Position numbers and translations under genes: made by a program
Notes under the pieces: model-generated
What the model was told of the DNA's origin: nothing
Seen by the model: only the letters and a program-made list of their open reading frames with translations
The model's database searches: none
Shown: piece by piece, positions 58,609-64,000 of the stretch
How positions within the stretch are numbered: the stretch's first letter is position 1
Layout: every line of letters begins with the position of its first letter
Assembly: GCA_020631735.1 (NCBI GenBank)
Contig: CM036215.1
Location: forward strand, 9,078,346-9,142,345
Origin: Saccharum officinarum
Lineage: Eukaryota > Streptophyta > Magnoliopsida > Poales > Poaceae
Direction of reading: 5' to 3'
Length of the DNA stretch: 64,000 bases

Positions 58609-59400
58609 TCAGTCATGACGTTAAATAAAAAACAATGTCATGCACCTTGCCCTTTGACTGACATATGCAAAATACTGTGCCCAATGCCTCAAATTCACCA
58701 TATATTACAAGTTCAAAGAAAAATACAGTTCACATTAATTGTTCAAATAAAATAGTTTACATCACAACATGTCTACATTAATTTCAGTTCAGATTTCAAA
58801 ATAAAATGACAAAGGACTATGGGTCAACCGGGGCAACTTGCTCGATGATGATACTCCTCTCTTCAGGGCCATTGGCGAGGAACCAGTCCATGTAACTTTC
58901 GTTCTGGATGATGGTGGACAACCCCTTGAACAATCTTGGGGTCTCAGTCGTGTCACCGTGGTGTGCGCGCGTCGCGACCTACCCAGCATCTTCTTGGTCC
59001 TCACGCACGCATCCTGCCAATTAGCCAGCGTTGCATTGGCCTCTGCCACTCATCCGCTTCCTGCCGATTAGCCAGCGTTGCACTCTCCTCCTCCTGCTCC
59101 TCGCATTGCCGCCGCGCGGCAGCCCTGGTGGTGCTCAACGCCAAGGGCCTGGCTGTGTGCTGCTGCTCCTCGCTGGGGTGGGCATGCCCACCAAGTGTCT
59201 AAAGGGGTGAACAACTCACCAGCTCAAGGAAGAGGTAACTCTTCTATTGCCAACAGAGCAAAACAATCTCATCTTAGCCAGACTCAGCGTTGCAGGCAAC
59301 CAAACAAACCGGTCTTGGCTGGCAAGAGACAGTCTTAGGCTAGCCTGACCCCTATTTTGCTAGCCATGCTTGTATAGGAAACGGATCAAACGGCCCCTAT
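58609..59400 (-). mobile_element. Probable remainder of the Harbinger element (Myb-like ORF debris)
   Basis: The minus-strand translation around 59130-58990 gives RRQCEEQEEESATLANRQEA and, in another frame, EANATLANWQDACVRTKKML, Gln/Glu-rich text resembling the tail of the PIF accessory (Myb/SANT) protein, broken by frameshifts. A sequence GGATCAAACGGCCCCT near 59383 could be the distal end. Boundaries are not proven. Confidence 0.35.
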
Positions 59401-59503
59401 ATTGACGGACGAAACTTTTAAAAGAAGCAAAACTCTTGAAACAAACATGCATGGCGCACATATACAAACAGGTTTTTGAAGAGAAGGGCTTGCATGCGGT
59501 GAA

Positions 59504-62500
59504 CTAGTACTTCGCACGCATATGCGCTGCTACCCGAATTGCTGCTGGGAGGCCGAAGATTATTACGAAGGACCAGAAGTTTAGAAAGACAATAGTAAAC
59601 ACGCTATAGAATGTAAGCCCAAGAGTCCATGCGACATGCATCCGAGTTCCCAATCTAGCACGGGCCGCATCTGCAACACGAAGGATCTGGCAGGCTTCCG
59701 AATTCCCATAGAGTGAACATGTGAGGATAATCGCACAGACCGCAATCGCGGTCGCGTGAGCAATTGGAGCCAGAACCAGGTATAATCCCAGCGCAAAAGT
59801 GACCACCAAGCTTCTTCCAGCACTCCGCAGCAAGAGGGCAGAGAGTTCGAAGTACCAGTAGCGTACGGAGATGTCGATTGCAGGCACCCCAACAAAGATG
59901 AGGCTGAAGGTAGCCATACACGAGCAGATGAATGCCAGGGTGTCAGAGAGGATGAACACATCAAAGACATAGCTCCCAGCAAGCAATGGTGTGCCAGCGA
60001 TACCATCCGCATCCGGGCCGGCTTCTTGGTAATAACCTCCGGGCAACGTGAAAGCTGATGCAAATGTCACAGCCGCAACAAGCACAGACACAACGCCCAG
60101 CATCTGCGCTGCGTTTGTTAGATGCGCCGAGAGCATGTCCTTGTCTATTTTTGCGTTGTGTTTTTGGGATAAGAGGTCGGGGCGGCTTCCACCGCATGGA
60201 GCTCCCACAAACTGTAGTGATAATTGTACGAGACCCCTTGGATTCTGCATGCCGGAATGTTGGGCACATATTGCAATTATTATCGAGCTAGCTAGTAATA
60301 TGAACTAATTTGAAGTATGTATCAATTAATTTGTGTAACAAAGATCGAGTAACAACTAGACATAATAGTACTACTAGTTACTTACCATATCATAATAGAA
60401 GGACGAGGGGACTCTAACCCATGAGAGATCATAAGGCGTCAACGCATCCTTGTTGGGTACATTCAGATGCACATGCTGATTCCGGATCAGGCAGTTAAAA
60501 ACCGGCAGGTTCCCGACATCGACAGCTCGGTGTATGGCAGTATCCCCGTTGTTATCCTGCATGTTGAGGACATCCTTGGGCATCCGGCGGCAGGCATATT
60601 CAACAACTCTGTATGCCTCCGCCTCAACTGCGGCGTGGAGGAAAGTCCTTCCCCTGGCGTCTCGCAGGGTGGCGCAGTCGGGACACTTGTCCAGCATGGC
60701 CCTCACTGCGTCGAGGCTGTCGGCCAACGCGGCGACATGTATAGGGTACAGTCCTTGAGCGTCCGGTTGGTACGCTGCGCATGTGTTGGCATCTAGCAGT
60801 AGCTCGACCGCCGGTTTCGGCCGTGGCCAAACATCTGGGAACCACTTGGAGAGAATCCCCACGTATGGCCACCCCTCCAGCGACGCAGCCAAGTGAAGAG
60901 GCGTGCTCCCCGTCTCCTTGTCCCTCTGCTGTGCCAGACGCCAGACAAGAGCAACGCTGCTGCCTTGTTGCACCGTCAGGTCCTTGAGCCACTTCAGAAG
61001 CGTAGGCAGCGCTGCATGTACTTGCACTTGCAGTATTTCATTTAATTGGGATAATCCATCTCCTAACTCAGTATGGAGAGGTACGGTACTCCCTCCCAAA
61101 ATATATATTACATTGAACTTTGACCAATATCAAACTACCTTAATTAAAATCTACTAGTTCATCAACCATGCTCCTGCATGGGCTAATTATTTTTAAAAAT
61201 ATAGTTATTTTAAAAATTAGATTCCACGGAATATCAATCGAACTTATTTACCTGTGGTTCTTTTATTTATTTAATATTCTTATAATATTTCAGTTTTGAT
61301 TTATTCTAATTGGTAGTTACTCTAGACACGTTTTCATCCACAGATTCATAATTTTTCACCTTACAATTACGACGCACCTCCATACATATTGCGTTTAACA
61401 TTGAAAATGAGTATTTTTTATCGTTTCCTTCCATACATGTAGAAATGGTCTACACAGTGACACACATCATTCATATATTACCTGAACTTAGTATTTCTAT
61501 ATTAACACAACAACCGAATTAGTTAATCTACAGTCACATATTTATTTACTTTTGGATATTTCTATACAATGACAAACGCGGGTAATCTAGACAGAAATTA
61601 CAAAGACATTTTTAAGTTATTTTTATAAACGGCATGTATGGATAACTCAGACATAGATTATGTGTTACTGTAAACTATAATGGGCAGAGGTGGGTAATTT
61701 AGATATAGATTTATGGGGTTACTTTAGACTATTTTCATAATGGCTAGATGTTTTGCTTTTTTGAGAGAATTTCTAGGATTTCTCTCTTTTTTTCTAGAGT
61801 GTCTATCTAGCTAGGATTCATAGGCAGCTTCATGTGGAGGCTTTAAAAGAAGCCTTCAACTAGTAATAGTAAGATAACACCCAATTAGTACCAACAAATC
61901 AGTCCTAGAATATTTTTTCATGGTCTACTTATTTTCTGTTGTAGATGGGAATTTTTTTTTGTATAAACTTAGTCAAACAAGATATAGGATTTTCATTGGA
62001 AAAATCTAAACTTGTTTATATTTCGGGAACCAAGATAGTTAAGAAAGAATATATTGCTAGGTAGTGATATTATCATTTTTATACGTACCTTGACCACGAG
62101 AAACAGCCGCATGCAACACATTTTGTCCGTCCGGTCCAGAGTAGGAAAGCTGGCCGTTACTTTCGTCGAACAGATGGCGTGCAATATCCACTTGACCTAA
62201 TGAAAACGCCAGGTAAAATGGGGAAGCGCCTCCTTGGCCCTCACGTGTTACGGTGGTCACCAAACTTGGATCCACCAGCAGTAGCTCGTCTATGCAGGCC
62301 TTGCTGGCAGCGCGGACCGCCTGGTGCAGGGCGGTCTCCCCGCAGTCGTTTCGCATCCACAGGAACTCCTTCACAGCTGTCATGTCGCCGGCGGCCTCGG
62401 CGGTCTTGAGAGCGATGAGGCAGGAGATCATGCCGGCGCTCCCGGCGCCGGCGGCGCAGTGCAGGGGTGTGTCGCCCTTGTTGTTGCGTGCGACTAGGAG

Positions 62501-62860
62501 GGCGTTGTTGCTGTGGTAGATCGTCCTGGCGCAGTCGAGGAACCGATGATCGCCGGCGTCGCCGCGGGCGGCGACCACATGGAGTAGGGAGTCCCCCTCG
62601 TTGCTGGTCACTGCGCCGCCGGACAAGGAGACTGGAGCAGGCGCAGGGTCGACTTCCACGACGAATGCCTGCTGTGGCGCCGACGACGCTGTGTTGCCTG
62701 ATTGCCCCTGCTGCGTGTTGTCGTCCAGCCTCAGCAGTTCCTTAAGCCGGGTGTTGTCGCCGCGGCGAGCAGCCATGAACAACTGCGGATCTAGTGTGCC
62801 CACCAGCCGAGCTGCTGCGCCAACTGTTGGCAGGGCTTCGCCAGCGTCTGCCATTGCCAT
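59504..62860 (-). CDS. Ankyrin-repeat protein with PGG domain (ACD6-like), 3 exons, 712 aa
   Basis: Members of this plant family are membrane proteins linked to defence and stress signalling. Exons: 62860-62089 (772 nt), 61011-60386 (626 nt) and 60244-59504 (741 nt). The sum of 2,139 nt is one open frame, and all junctions have GT/AG (donors GTACGT, GTAAGT; acceptors CATGCAG). Exon 1 starts MAMADAGEALPTVG and holds ankyrin units such as EGDSLLHVVAARGD, KGDTPLHCAAGAG and CGETALHQAV. Exon 2 adds ETGSTPLHLAA, QGLYPIHVAA, RGRTFLHAAVEA and NGDTAIHRAVDVG. Exon 3 is the PGG domain (LTNAAQMLGVVSVLVAAVTF, then FTLPGGYY) with about four membrane helices. The model looks intact. No premature stop is seen. 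Confidence 0.9.
61080..61875. repeat. Transposon-derived sequence in ankyrin intron 1
   Basis: TACTCCCTCCCAAAATATAT at 61087 is Stowaway-like. CTACTAGTTCATCAACCATG at 61151 and AAGCCTTCAACTAGTAATAG near 61850 are loosely inverted ACTAGTT-type ends of a larger AT-rich insertion. No frame of note is present. Confidence 0.4.
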
Positions 62861-62921
62861 TGATCACTGGCTACCTTATTGTCAGTGGTACCTGGAATTC
62901 TCTCAGTACGTGGGCATACGC

Positions 62922-62928
62922 ATATATA
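62922..62928 (-). promoter_or_regulatory. TATA box candidate of the ankyrin/PGG gene
   Basis: Read on the minus strand, GACTATATATGCG lies about 62-68 bp upstream of the ATG at 62860. This leaves room for a short leader of about 30 nt. Confidence 0.55.
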
Positions 62929-62989
62929 GTCGTCCCTCGTCGATCGACGCGCTTGTTAATTACCGTAATAACCTTTGGACGAAAGTAGC

Positions 62990-63765
62990 TTGCAATTGTG
63001 CAAACATAACCTAAACCACACGGCTCTTTCCGGGCGCTTACGCCTTTTCTGTTAAAAATAATTAATTTTACTGAAATAATAATACAAATAATTCGACAGT
63101 GAGCATGCATTGAGCACGACTTTGAATTTTTTTTTCGAAAAGAGCACGACTTTGGTCTGGTGCTCAAGTCTTCTTTTTTTTATTTTGGGGTCCTAACTAT
63201 TTATACATTGACCGATGACCGCGAGGTCGTCCACAACCACCCACGCGTCGTGGCCTGCAGCGCATCTGCTACGGTGTTTCATCAGAGCTACCGCTAATGA
63301 ACTATTTTATCTTTTTCTTATCATAGCTTCGTTCATGATTAATCACCATGATTACAATCATGATAACTTATGTGAAACCTTTTCAATTTTTTATCACAGC
63401 CTCCACCGTATGATATCATGACATCTTGACAAATTTCATGATTTTTTGACTTCGTTTGTTTTTTTATATAATTTAAAAACATTTCATCCACGAGTTCGTG
63501 GTCATGTTTCGTGAACATGATGTTTGAAATTTCCTTTCATTGCCCGGCTTTTAACATTATTCTAACCTTAATAACATGAATATCATTTTCCATCTATTTT
63601 TTCCATTATTCGAATCACTTACCGTTCAAATTTGACTTATCCAAAAAAAATTCAATTAAATGAAATAAATTTAGCAAACAGATCGAGAAATGTGCCAAAT
63701 ATGAACATGACGTACCATGAGGACAACAGAAAAAGTTTAGAGGCCAAAATGCAAAAGAAAAAAAA
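62990..63765. other. AT-rich region upstream of the ankyrin/PGG gene
   Basis: No recognisable coding frame. Runs of CATGATT/ATCATG-type short inverted motifs occur at 63330-63560. Confidence 0.4.
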
Positions 63766-63769
63766 ATTT

Positions 63770-64000
63770 GTTGAGTGCCTTCAAAAGACACTCGACAAAG
63801 ACCGTGTTTGCCGAGTGTCAGCAGGGGACACTCAGCCAAGACTGTCTTTGCCGACTATCAACTTGAGGCACTTGGCAAAGTAATATTCCCTTTTTTAAAA
63901 AAAATCGGCACTCGGCAAAGAGGGCAAATATGCCCATCCCCCAGCCCCCGCTCCACTCATTCTCTCACACCATAACCTAGTCGTCGCGCCCCTGACCCCC
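63770..64000. mobile_element. CACTA element edge with TTTGCCGAGTGTC subterminal repeats
   Basis: Repeated direct and inverted copies of GACACTCGGCAAAG / TTTGCCGAGTGTC (near 63789, 63808, 63869 and 63906) are the subterminal repeats of a well-known grass CACTA (En/Spm-like) family. The element runs past the window edge, so its ends and transposase cannot be judged. Confidence 0.7.

Noticed and set aside
57003..59400. Exact borders of the Harbinger element with a 3-bp target duplication
   Set aside because: The candidate ends are only partly inverted and the flanks do not give a TWA duplication; only the transposase is secure.

Overview
The window is nuclear DNA of a grass, most likely an Andropogoneae species (Saccharum, Miscanthus or Sorghum type). 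Evidence: dense nested LTR retrotransposons, Sirevirus LTRs carrying arrays of the palindrome ACCGGACGCGTCCGGT, Stowaway, Harbinger and CACTA debris, and intron-containing plant genes. The species is an inference. Most of the sequence is transposon-derived. I see two gene models with intact reading frames: a one-exon RING-finger-like gene (18796-19470, +) and a three-exon ankyrin-repeat/PGG membrane protein gene (62860-59504, -).

Left block (1-13.2 kb): three levels of nesting. An old Tekay-like LTR (7758-13178) was invaded by a Sirevirus, whose LTR end survives at 7757. That LTR was in turn interrupted by a chromodomain-bearing Ty3/gypsy element, of which the end of pol and a 5.1-kb 3' LTR are visible (1-6446). 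A second, minus-strand solo Sirevirus LTR (9678-11563) also sits in the old LTR.

13.2-21.8 kb: small DNA transposons, including a hAT element with a perfect 8-bp target duplication and a GC-rich gene-like interior (14948-15773), several MITEs, the RING gene and a CACTA relic.

21.8-38.8 kb: a clear nest. A MITE (21794-21845 plus 38506-38827) holds a 6.1-kb LTR element with no recognisable pol (21846-38505, target duplication AGTGA). That element holds a 10.5-kb Sirevirus (26228-36731, target duplication GTAGG). The outer element carries an antisense two-exon reading frame of 212 codons. The Sirevirus keeps all coding domains but has many stops and a destroyed integrase active site.

40.4-46.9 kb: a composite segment with plus-strand exons copied from at least two unrelated genes, an organellar isoleucyl-tRNA synthetase and a P4-type flippase, with introns retained and inverted-repeat-like ends. 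This is a gene-capturing transposon product and not a working gene.

46.9-64 kb: AT-rich repeats, CACTA subterminal arrays (50.3-51.7 kb), a minus-strand Ty1/copia relic whose frame is closed largely by Trp-to-stop changes (52.2-56.9 kb), a PIF/Harbinger transposase pseudogene with an intron (57.3-58.6 kb), the ankyrin/PGG gene, and the start of a CACTA element at the right edge. I found no CRISPR array, operon or convincing tRNA or rRNA gene.
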